Of a stretch of DNA of 64,000 nt, positions 25,466 through 31,202 are shown in pieces. Source of the stretch: Candidatus Zixiibacteriota bacterium (GTDB lineage: Bacteria; Zixibacteria; MSB-5A5; GN15; JAAZOE01). Positions within the stretch are counted from its first letter, which is position 1. The number at the start of each line of letters is the position of its first letter. The position numbers and the translations under genes were made by a program. The notes beneath the pieces are model-generated. The model searched no databases, had not been told where the DNA came from, and saw nothing but the letters and a program-made list of their open reading frames with translations. The stretch spans positions 62,001-126,000 of the forward strand of contig DAOUTW010000001.1 in assembly GCA_030668485.1 (NCBI GenBank), given 5' to 3'.

Positions 25466-26614
25466 CTAATTCTCCGTACCTTCATTAAATTCAAACTCTT
25501 CCCGACCATAAAACCTTCGGCTGGGCCAGTGCTTTTGAATTCGACTATCAAAACCGTAAGGACAATTTGAGCAGTTTAATTGCAGGCAGTCTATTATTGC
25601 GGCTTTATGTTTGTCACCGAATAATATGTCCTTCAACCGATTTTGATTCAGGTTTCCCAGCGGATCTTGAGCCGGGCAAAGTTGTACAGCTCCATCCGGT
25701 CTAACCCGAACCATCATATATCGGTCACAGGGGACATTCATTCCGGGTTTCATTATCAGCCAGTCCGGAATTGAGCGCAAACCCATCAAGGAATGTCCTA
25801 TGATACTTGGATATCTGTTTTTTAGTTCAATCACTTCACGGATAATTGAAATAATGCCCGCGCGGTCTTCAGGGCGAAATTGCAATTTACCTTCAGGTCC
25901 TTTATTCAGGTAAGGGGCAGCATAATGAACAGGATTAATATCGAAGCGATTAATCTTGTATTTTACGGCAAAATCCCAGGCATTCTCCAAAGCCTCACTG
26001 TTGCATGTCAGACGACTTAATAACCAATGCATGCCAAAGACTATTTCCGTCCCATACCTGCCTCGTAGATGGTCCATTGATTTTGTCAGCCTTAGATACA
26101 TACCGTCTCTTTGAACATACCGATCATATTGCCTGCCAGTACCATAAAATCCCATGCTTATCCTTCGCGCTCCGGCCGAGTATAGATCGTCAATTTTCTC
26201 TTTAAGGAGGGTACCATTAGTTATAATCAATATCGGTAGCTCCAGATTTGTCGCATGTTCTATCATCTTTGACAGGTCGGGATGCAAAAGCGGCTCGCCT
26301 CCGCTGAATACCACATTCCAAAAACCCAGGGCCTTGGCATCTGAAAGTATTCCTTTGACAATATCGAGAGAGATCATCTTACCCGGCAAATAATCCCTTC
26401 CGTAGTTGCACCCCAGGCACCTTTGGCTGCAACTAGAGATAAGAGATAAGCCCAGAGTTCTTGGTTTGAGTTTAATCATAGAAGAATAGTGTGTTCCAAG
26501 AGACTGTCTGAGCATACTGAGCAAATAATCACAGTTTAAGGCAGAGTTTTTCAAACGACTGTGTTTTTGCAGGAATGGCATAAGATGTCTACGAGCAGTG
26601 GTTGAAATACCCAT
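25466..26614 (-). CDS. Radical SAM protein with SPASM-like C-terminal cysteines
   Basis: The 382-residue protein has the radical SAM motif CSQRCLGC (CxxxCxxC, about residues 62-69), the FSGGEPLLHP loop (about 100) and ITNGTLL strand. It ends with a cysteine-rich region (CDRYMMV, QLCPAQDPLGNL, CLQLNCSNCPYG) like the SPASM/twitch domains that hold auxiliary iron-sulfur clusters. Such proteins modify peptides or act as anaerobic maturases. No precursor peptide or partner enzyme is recognisable next door, so the substrate is unknown. It sits in an AT-richer accessory region beside the repeats and the transposon, suggesting acquired DNA. Confidence 0.8.
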   Translation of the reverse strand: MGISTTARRHLMPFLQKHSRLKNSALNCDYLLSMLRQSLGTHYSSMIKLKPRTLGLSLISSCSQRCLGCNYGRDYLPGKMISLDIVKGILSDAKALGFWNVVFSGGEPLLHPDLSKMIEHATNLELPILIITNGTLLKEKIDDLYSAGARRISMGFYGTGRQYDRYVQRDGMYLRLTKSMDHLRGRYGTEIVFGMHWLLSRLTCNSEALENAWDFAVKYKINRFDINPVHYAAPYLNKGPEGKLQFRPEDRAGIISIIREVIELKNRYPSIIGHSLMGLRSIPDWLIMKPGMNVPCDRYMMVRVRPDGAVQLCPAQDPLGNLNQNRLKDILFGDKHKAAIIDCLQLNCSNCPYGFDSRIQKHWPSRRFYGREEFEFNEGTEN

Positions 26615-26698
26615 TGAAGAGCCTCCGGTCAGTCATAATAATACAATATAAATAAATTTATTATATTATTATTATATTTGACTAGCCTGTTTTTCAAG

Positions 26699-26887
26699 TT
26701 ATGAATACTGAGACTTATCATATAATGCCCAGTCGATAAACATATGGATTAGTATCGATGAAACTATACTTAAGAATCCAGCACTCATATTCAATATTTT
26801 CAGTATCAAAGGCTTAGGTAATATCTTCTTTCGTACAATATAAAGCCCCATCGTCACCTGAACGCAATATGAGACGACCAAATCCAT
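26699..26887 (-). CDS. Possible small membrane protein, unknown function
   Basis: This 62-residue frame starts MDLVVSYCVQVTMGLYIVRKK and contains two hydrophobic stretches (about residues 3-18 and 30-52). A weak AGGGA precedes the ATG. It lies in very AT-rich sequence upstream of the radical SAM gene on the same strand. I do not recognise it; it could be a chance frame. The following 26888-27146 stretch shows nothing I can name. Confidence 0.3.
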   Translation of the reverse strand: MDLVVSYCVQVTMGLYIVRKKILPKPLILKILNMSAGFLSIVSSILIHMFIDWALYDKSQYS

Positions 26888-27146
26888 CTATCCCTGATTC
26901 TCAAAAAATGTTAACGACAGAGAACCAGACAGATTGGTTGCTCCAGCGGAATTCTCTTTTTCCCATGAAAGGGCCATATTCAAAGACAATTATATAAATA
27001 CGACAGTTTCAATAACCCTTAGATTGATGGTTTCCTCCTGCAAGAAGTATCGATAAGTATTTCTTGACCCCAGTTGTCGATTAATGGAGAGGGGTAATCC
27101 TAATAAAAGTAATATAGGGGGATATGGCGATGAAGTCAAGGGTATT

Positions 27147-27166
27147 GATTTCTCGGTAGTGGGTCA
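27147..27166 (+). repeat. Left transposon end: 8-bp target duplication plus 12-bp terminal inverted repeat
   Basis: GATTTCTC (27147-27154) is followed by the terminal repeat GGTAGTGGGTCA (27155-27166). The same octamer lies immediately outside the opposite end at 30298-30305, and the 12-mer is perfectly inverted at 30286-30297. Beyond 12 bp the ends continue to match imperfectly (xTTTxAA). Confidence 0.9.
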
Positions 27167-27168
27167 CT

Positions 27169-28011
27169 TTAAATTTTCCTCTCTTTTTCCTCGACCAGCT
27201 TAACAATATCCTCAATCTCCCATAATTTCTTAGTGACTCCGGCTTCCATAGCCGGGGTTACTCTTAGGGTTCGGTGAATTCTAACAAAGTTATAGTACAT
27301 AAAATGTAGGGCTATCGCATATTCAAGGTTTTGAATCTTCTTTGAAAAGCCGTTTGTTAAACGAGTAAAACGCCTCATACTCATTCGCATAGTCAAATTT
27401 TGACGTTCCACGAAGGAAGTAGAGACGTGCTTTTTGTCAGGCTTACCGATAAGCGATTGCCTTCTTGCCCCGATGCACATTGGTGGGCTGTATCTGCCCG
27501 CTTCTGTCTTTTCTGTGCCGTAGAGCTTAATGAGCATTGCATAGTCAATATCATTGCCAAATACCTCGTCAACCGCATCTAAGTAGGCTCTAAGGCCGTC
27601 AGTTGTCAATTGTACCTTATTGGCGAGCCTTTCTTTGACATCGGTTAGAAATATTCTGGCGTGATGAGCGTCACGTAAGCCGACAAACCAAGAGACGGCC
27701 AGCTTAGTATCGGAGTCAATAGCGACAAAGGTCCAGACATCGCCATAACCAAATTGACCCCTTTTATCTTCGGGAACATTCTTGGCTTTGGCATAGCAGT
27801 AACTCCAAATTTCATCAGCCTGTATCCGCTTACAGTTTAGATTGCGCAAAGTCTTGTCTTGATATTCGGCGCAAACTGATCCGACATCGGCCAAGAGCTT
27901 GACTATAGTATTCTTGGCAACTCCTGTCATTCTAACAGTAGAGCGGATGGAGTTTCCCTCTACTAAGGCCGCTAAGACCTGAACTCTTTTTTCTCTGCTT
28001 AGCTTTCTCAT
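27169..28011 (-). CDS. IS1-family DDE transposase
   Basis: The 280-residue protein has an N-terminal helix-turn-helix region (MRKLSREKRVQVLAALVEGN, then SIRSTVRMTGVAKNTIVKLL) and a DDE-type catalytic core: Asp in IQADEIWSY, Asp in LTTDGLRAY and Glu in FVERQNLTMR. The domain order and the closing NFVRIHRTLRVTPAMEAGV resemble single-frame proteins usually filed under the IS1 family. The stop codon is 3 nt from the left terminal repeat. It looks intact, so the element may be active. A strong promoter lies just upstream. Confidence 0.88.
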   Translation of the reverse strand: MRKLSREKRVQVLAALVEGNSIRSTVRMTGVAKNTIVKLLADVGSVCAEYQDKTLRNLNCKRIQADEIWSYCYAKAKNVPEDKRGQFGYGDVWTFVAIDSDTKLAVSWFVGLRDAHHARIFLTDVKERLANKVQLTTDGLRAYLDAVDEVFGNDIDYAMLIKLYGTEKTEAGRYSPPMCIGARRQSLIGKPDKKHVSTSFVERQNLTMRMSMRRFTRLTNGFSKKIQNLEYAIALHFMYYNFVRIHRTLRVTPAMEAGVTKKLWEIEDIVKLVEEKERKI

Positions 28012-28019
28012 AATGACTT

Positions 28020-28070
28020 AATATACGTGACCGCTCAGGCATTGTCAAGTAAAATATGCATGACCGCTCA
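28020..28070 (-). promoter_or_regulatory. Transposase promoter with paired direct-repeat operator
   Basis: Read on the minus strand, TTGACA (28043-28048), a 17-nt spacer and TATATT (28020-28025) form a near-consensus promoter just before the transposase start. The decamer TGACCGCTCA occurs twice in the same direction, at 28029-28038 inside the spacer and at 28061-28070 upstream of the -35 box. The copies are 32 bp apart, about three helical turns. A 14-bp inverted repeat (28041-28054 / 28084-28097) overlaps the -35 box. Autoregulation of transposition is inferred. Confidence 0.55.
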
Positions 28071-28128
28071 AGAAAAATACAATTTTTACTTGACAATACC
28101 TTGTATTGAGTCGATATTAAAAAGGAAT

Positions 28129-28212
28129 GGGTACGGCGGGACTCGAACCCGCTTGGTGGTCAGCACCCATAGCTTGCAAAGCTATTGCGTCTACCTGTTT
28201 CGCCACGTACCC
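28129..28212 (-). tRNA. Class II tRNA with leucine-type body and UGC (alanine) anticodon
   Basis: The minus strand folds perfectly. The acceptor is GGGTACG/CGTACCC (7 bp). The D arm is GCG/CGC with the leucine-type GGTAGACGC segment. The anticodon stem ATAGC/GCTAT has loop TTTGCAA, so the anticodon is UGC. The long variable arm is GGTG/CACC. The T arm is GCGGG/CCCGC with loop TTCGAGT. The discriminator is A73 and no CCA is encoded. The long variable arm, D arm and A73 are leucine-tRNA features. The G3:U70 pair that alanyl-tRNA synthetase needs is absent (G3:C70). Charging with leucine and reading of GCA as leucine is therefore predicted, but untested. Confidence 0.85.
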
Positions 28213-28232
28213 ATGACCTTTTTGTTTTTTCT

Positions 28233-28300
28233 GGAGCCAGCCGGATTCGAACCGGCGTCAATCAGGTGCAAACCCTGTTGACGTCACCCAGACTGGCCCC
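28233..28300 (-). tRNA. Shortened tRNA-like structure
   Basis: This lies 20 nt upstream of the preceding tRNA on the same strand. It has a 7-bp acceptor (GGGGCCA/TGGCTCC, one G-U) and a canonical T arm (GCCGG-TTCGAAT-CCGGC) with discriminator A. It is only 68 nt long. The best remaining fold is a 3-bp D hairpin (GTC/GAC) and an extended anticodon arm (GTCAA-CAGG / CCTG-A-TTGAC, one bulged A) with loop GTTTGCA and no variable arm. If the loop is read canonically the anticodon is UUG, with an unusual C37. It could be a degenerate tRNA, a tRNA mimic or an unconventional working tRNA. Confidence 0.5.
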
Positions 28301-28317
28301 ATATCGAAGTTAAGAGA

Positions 28318-28342
28318 CTCAGGCTGTGCAAACCAGCCTGAG
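28318..28342. other. 8-bp perfect hairpin whose loop copies the tRNA-like anticodon loop
   Basis: CTCAGGCT (28318-28325) and AGCCTGAG (28335-28342) flank a 9-nt loop, GTGCAAACC. On the minus strand the loop reads GGTTTGCAC, nearly the same as the anticodon loop of the tRNA-like structure 18 nt away. It immediately follows the stop of the 28348-28764 gene and could be its terminator. However, the better T tract (TTTTCTT) lies on the plus-strand side. Confidence 0.5.
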
Positions 28343-28347
28343 TTTTC

Positions 28348-28764
28348 TTATGTACTTATTATTTTCCATCTCGCAAAGCGTGTACTTCCAGTTTTCTGAA
28401 ATCGCCTACCCTTATGTTTCCAAAGCGTATTTCCTAATGTTGAAGAAGAAAGGGTCTTGCCGAATTTTTTAGCATATCGATCTCTGATTTCTTGATTGCC
28501 TATAGCATATCCAGCATCTTTCAATATCCAAGAGATACCCTCAGCCACTGTCATATTCTCAATATCTTCTGGGGTCAATTCCTCTGACACATTATCCACG
28601 ATAAGGACTTGATTCCCCTCTGGTAATTGTGATGAGAGTTCCTGGAGCTTGTGCAGACGAGCTTGTTGCGCATCAATAGCCCTGTCTACGATGCGGCGAA
28701 TTTCTGGCCAACTCTCCTCTCCGAGCAGGTCAACCAACGCTTGCAAGAGTTCTTTCTTATCCAT
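28348..28764 (-). CDS. Hypothetical protein with a winged-helix-like C-terminal half
   Basis: I chose the ATG at 28764 (MDKKELLQALVDLLGEE) because GAGG lies 6 nt upstream; a start 12 nt earlier is possible. The 138-residue protein has an acidic helical N-terminal half. The C-terminal half (MTVAEGISWILKDAGYAIG, then NQEIRDRYAKKFGKTLSSST and LWKHKGRRFQKTG) resembles the winged-helix layout of HARE-HTH-type domains. DNA or RNA binding is suggested but unproven. It is a transposon passenger on the transposase strand, directly upstream of the tRNA-like pair. Confidence 0.55.
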   Translation of the reverse strand: MDKKELLQALVDLLGEESWPEIRRIVDRAIDAQQARLHKLQELSSQLPEGNQVLIVDNVSEELTPEDIENMTVAEGISWILKDAGYAIGNQEIRDRYAKKFGKTLSSSTLGNTLWKHKGRRFQKTGSTRFARWKIIST

Positions 28765-28797
28765 CAATATCCTCAATTCAATTTCTGTTCAGGGAAT

Positions 28798-28826
28798 ATA
28801 GTAAGGAAAAGCTGAATACTTGTCAA
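28798..28826 (-). promoter_or_regulatory. Promoter for the winged-helix-like passenger gene
   Basis: On the minus strand TTGACA (28821-28826), a 17-nt spacer and TACTAT (28798-28803) form a plausible sigma-70 promoter about 35 nt before the start codon at 28764. Transcripts from here could run on through the two tRNA-like genes. Confidence 0.5.
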
Positions 28827-28992
28827 GCCCTATCTCCTTTTTATTATCACTTTATTCTCCTTTAAATTTAATTATAAAGGGAGAAGAACTAAAAACGAGA
28901 GGGGATAGATGTTGTTTCAAGAGGGGTAGTTAGGTGATTCAATACTTATTATGCCTGTAAGAGGCTATACCACTATACTTTAGAAACACATG

Positions 28993-29256
28993 TTATGGTT
29001 TTTTCTTCCACCTTGCTTTGGCCGCCTTGCTCGCGGCCTCTGACCGCTCTTCTGGAGTCATTTTTTTTGCCCTTGCTGGCCCGCCCTTTTTACCACCAAG
29101 ACGGCCTAAGGCAACTGCTGCCGGATTCTTGCCCTCGTCTTCCGGCTTTGACTCTTCGACAGACTCTTCTGGCTTCGGATTAGTAGCTTGATTGGCTACC
29201 GTACTGGCCAGTTCGTTAATATCGAGCTTTTTCTTTTTGCTTGACCGCTTTTGCAT
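28993..29256 (-). CDS. Small basic protein with GRLGGKKGGPARAKKM motif
   Basis: The 87-residue protein has a lysine-rich start (MQKRSSKKKKLD), an acidic linker (KPEESVEESKPEDEGK) and a basic C-terminal motif (VALGRLGGKKGGPARAKKM, then TPEERSEAASKAAKARWKKK). This motif recurs in small bacterial proteins that I know only as uncharacterised or histone-H1-like. Nucleic-acid binding is likely from charge alone. TTGACA at 29286-29291 with TATCTT at 29263-29268 would start transcription almost at the ATG, so the message may be nearly leaderless. It is a transposon passenger. Confidence 0.6.
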   Translation of the reverse strand: MQKRSSKKKKLDINELASTVANQATNPKPEESVEESKPEDEGKNPAAVALGRLGGKKGGPARAKKMTPEERSEAASKAAKARWKKKP

Positions 29257-29312
29257 ACCCCTAAGATATAAATGGTTTGAATATATGTCAAGGAAATAAA
29301 TTAGGGGAAGAC

Positions 29313-29349
29313 ATTCGTATAGGTATATATAATATATACCTATACGAAT
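29313..29349. promoter_or_regulatory. 37-nt near-perfect palindrome between divergent passenger genes
   Basis: Two 18-nt arms (each containing ATTCGTATAGG... inverted) flank a single central base with no mismatch. It lies between the divergent small basic protein gene and the HicB/HicA pair. Candidates are a dimeric or tetrameric repressor operator, such as an antitoxin site, or a recombination site of the transposon. The remainder of 29257-29507 holds no gene I can support. Confidence 0.6.
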
Positions 29350-29507
29350 AATTAAAATAATCGTTGCTTTTTTGCTTTTGAGACGTATAATTAGGGGATG
29401 AGTGCCGATAATAATACGGTAGTGTCCTAATCACATTTTGTTTTCAGGCTGGAGGCAAAGTTGACATCAGCCGGATTTACTTCACTTTTTGTTAATATGG
29501 CAACCAA

Positions 29508-29957
29508 ATGAAACCGATGAAAAGAAAAGATAAAGCACAGGGCATATTCGTTGGGAAGAACATGCAGAAGGGTAAGTCTAAGCCCGAATTTACTATTTTC
29601 GGATATGTGAAGCCTGAAGACAAACATTGGATTGCGGTATGTGTTAATATGTGTCTTGTCGGCCAAGGGAAAAATCCAAAAGAGGCTCTCGAAAAGCTTG
29701 TTGAGTCGGCATCTTCATATATACAGGCATTGAAACATGATTATCCGCGCAAATGGAAATCAAAATTGGAGTGTGAATCGCCCCCGGAATTTATAAAAGA
29801 ATTTAACGAAATACTTAATCAACTTAAGCCTTTATTTGATTCTATGGCCGAGCAAACAGCAAAGAAAAGAGCCGTAAGCCCTCCGATGCCTATTCTTAAA
29901 CCTAATATGTTACCGGGGAATATATTTGTCCAACCGATTTCCGCAAATTACGCCTAA
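29508..29957 (+). CDS. HicB-like antitoxin
   Basis: The 149-residue protein contains the HicB partial RNase H-like fold: IFGYVKPEDKHWIAVCVNMCLVGQG, where EDKHWIAVCVN corresponds to the usual D-x-GYWVA-x-P strand. A KNPKEALEKLVESA helix follows. The long C-terminal tail (residues about 75-149) shows no obvious ribbon-helix-helix or HTH. Antitoxins of this family bind and neutralise the HicA RNase. The gene overlaps the toxin-like gene by 32 nt, with the antitoxin first, the reverse of the more common hicA-hicB order. Confidence 0.65.
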   Translation: MKPMKRKDKAQGIFVGKNMQKGKSKPEFTIFGYVKPEDKHWIAVCVNMCLVGQGKNPKEALEKLVESASSYIQALKHDYPRKWKSKLECESPPEFIKEFNEILNQLKPLFDSMAEQTAKKRAVSPPMPILKPNMLPGNIFVQPISANYA

Positions 29958-30225
29958 ACAAGCCGAAGATATCGCCAAAGCTAACGGTTGGGAAGATACT
30001 AAAGCTCCCCGAACAAGTGGAGATCACAATTATTATAGACGCCCTGATTTTGAATTACCCCTACAAATTGATATGGGAGAAACCGCATTCTACGAGAAAT
30101 ATATAAAAATGATGATGAAGAGAATGAATCTAACGAGAGAACAATTTTACGGTTCAACCAAAAAGATGGCTAAGAAGGCTGGCGTAAAATATATTTGCCC
30201 CAAGAAACAAGACGATAATGAATAA
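29926..30225 (+). CDS. HicA-like mRNA interferase toxin (TTG start)
   Basis: The 99-residue frame begins at TTG 29926 with CCGGGGAA 7 nt upstream, inside the 3' end of hicB. FPQITPKQAEDIAKANGW matches the HicA helix (normally P-x-LTG-x-E-ll-kaL-x-x-x-GF), and SGDHNYYRRPD places a histidine where HicA carries its catalytic one (G-SHH). The C-terminal extension (TREQFYGSTKKMAKKAGVKY) is longer than in most HicA proteins. Ribosome-dependent or free mRNA cleavage is expected from the family. It lies 60 nt from the right transposon end and may stabilise the element. Confidence 0.6.
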   Translation: MSNRFPQITPKQAEDIAKANGWEDTKAPRTSGDHNYYRRPDFELPLQIDMGETAFYEKYIKMMMKRMNLTREQFYGSTKKMAKKAGVKYICPKKQDDNE

Positions 30226-30285
30226 AATCTAAACTGACCTACTTTTCAAATTCCATGCCAGAAATGCCCCCAACTATTTTCAAAC

Positions 30286-30305
30286 TGACCCACTACCGAT
30301 TTCTC
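30286..30305 (-). repeat. Right transposon end: terminal inverted repeat plus 8-bp target duplication
   Basis: TGACCCACTACC (30286-30297) is the perfect inverse of the left end and is followed at once by the duplicated target GATTTCTC (30298-30305). Confidence 0.9.
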
Positions 30306-30342
30306 GACGCCGACTCACTACTTCCGCCGCAAAAAATGGCCG

Positions 30343-30371
30343 AAAAAAAACGGCAGATGTTATATCTGCCG
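30343..30371 (-). terminator. Intrinsic terminator for the 30451-31029 gene
   Basis: CGGCAGAT (30351-30358) and ATCTGCCG (30364-30371) form a perfect 8-bp stem with a 5-nt loop. On the minus strand eight T residues follow (30343-30350). It serves the gene that ends 80 nt away. Confidence 0.8.
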
Positions 30372-30450
30372 CTTGTGTATCAATCAATGTGTATCTAATG
30401 CGGACGGTCCGCTGGCTTGTCGGTTCGCCCGTTGGGTTCGCTGTTTGCTC

Positions 30451-31029
30451 TTACCAGTCAAGTTGAGCTATGGCCGGGATATCCTCTTCCATATCATAAA
30501 AAAGGTCGTCGAGATCGTCAGCCATTTCTTCGATTTCCTCAGCCTTCTCTTCCAACAGCTCGGCTTTGGCTTCCAGAGCCTCAGTTTGCCGCTCCATATC
30601 CTCGTCGAGATCATCCTCGTCATAATCGGTAAAGATCATCTTGATCACGCCGCCGATCGCCTTGAGGCCGATCTTGGCGCCTTCGATCCCGATTTTGGCC
30701 CCCTCTTTTCCGATTTCAAGGGCATAATCCTTGATGTCGTAGACCAGAGTATGATATTCCTCGATAAGTTTTTGCTGTTCTTTGGTCGTCTTGACCAGAT
30801 CGCCATTGATATACAGCTCGTAATCATCGGTAATCTCGATTTCGTCATCTTCGTATTCGTTGGTGATGATCACAGAACCGTCTTCGAGGTCGATAATCAT
30901 GTCGTCGGAACTGTAAAGCTGGCCGTCAAATAGAGAAAGATTGCGATGATGTTTGCCGGCGAAACCGGGCGAAGCGGAAATCAGCAGAAATGCCAGGGCG
31001 ACAGCTATGAAGTATTTTGTGTATTGCAT
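30451..31029 (-). CDS. Secreted acidic protein with coiled-coil C terminus, unknown function
   Basis: The 192-residue product has a signal peptide cleaved near SPGFAGK. A beta-rich segment follows (LYSSDDMIIDLEDGSVIITN), then repeated small helical motifs (KEGAKIGIEGAKIGLKAIGG). A strongly acidic helical tail (RQTEALEAKAELLEEKAEEI) should form a coiled coil. The layout recalls YggN/DUF2884-type periplasmic proteins, but that link is weak. It is monocistronic, with a terminator downstream and a divergent MFS gene upstream. Confidence 0.6.
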   Translation of the reverse strand: MQYTKYFIAVALAFLLISASPGFAGKHHRNLSLFDGQLYSSDDMIIDLEDGSVIITNEYEDDEIEITDDYELYINGDLVKTTKEQQKLIEEYHTLVYDIKDYALEIGKEGAKIGIEGAKIGLKAIGGVIKMIFTDYDEDDLDEDMERQTEALEAKAELLEEKAEEIEEMADDLDDLFYDMEEDIPAIAQLDW

Positions 31030-31145
31030 TTGTAACCTCCCGTATAATATCGAGCTTCCATTTAATAGACGGGAAATAGGGCCAAAAGGTTGCAGAACAG
31101 TAACATTTCGGTCCGATTACCGAGGCCGCCTTCCTTATTAAGTTT

Positions 31146-31174
31146 TTGCCCTTTTGGTCCCGAAATGCTATAAT
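31146..31174 (+). promoter_or_regulatory. Sigma-70-type promoter for the MFS transporter gene
   Basis: TTGCCC (31146-31151), a 17-nt spacer and a perfect TATAAT (31169-31174) lie directly upstream. The expected transcription start near 31181 leaves almost no leader if the GTG at 31182 is used, and about 20 nt for the ATG at 31203. Confidence 0.55.
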
Positions 31175-31202
31175 ACAAATCGTGAATCCCAAAAATGACA
31201 TA

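Larger units (their letters stand above)
27155..30297. mobile_element. 3.1-kb IS1-family transposon with tRNA and toxin-antitoxin passengers
   Basis: The element is bounded by perfect 12-bp inverted ends (GGTAGTGGGTCA / TGACCCACTACC) and a perfect 8-bp direct target duplication (GATTTCTC). That duplication size is compatible with the 8-9 bp typical of IS1-family insertion. It contains an IS1-type transposase next to the left end. Further in are a class II tRNA, a tRNA-like structure, two small minus-strand protein genes, a 37-nt palindrome and a HicB/HicA pair near the right end. Ordinary IS1-family elements are about 0.7-1.1 kb with only the transposase, so most of this one is passenger DNA. 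The exact target duplication suggests insertion as one unit, fairly recently. Confidence 0.85.

Noticed and set aside
28084-28100. Possible right end of a small 0.95-kb IS near 28100 (CAATACC, matching GGTATTG at 27141)
   Set aside because: Only seven bases match and there is no target duplication, whereas the 27155/30297 ends have 12 perfect bases and an 8-bp duplication.
28129-28212. Calling the transposon tRNA a normal alanine tRNA because of its UGC anticodon
   Set aside because: The long variable arm, leucine-type D arm, A73 and absence of G3:U70 all argue against alanine identity.
29418-30297. Nested element starting at GGTAGTG (29418) around the HicB/HicA genes
   Set aside because: Only seven bases match the terminal repeat, and the flanking bases are not duplicated at the other end.
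27120-30480. Small gene interrupted by the transposon (ATG near 27124 continuing after 30305)
   Set aside because: Joining the flanks does give an open frame of about 60 codons, but the composition looks random and no family is recognisable.
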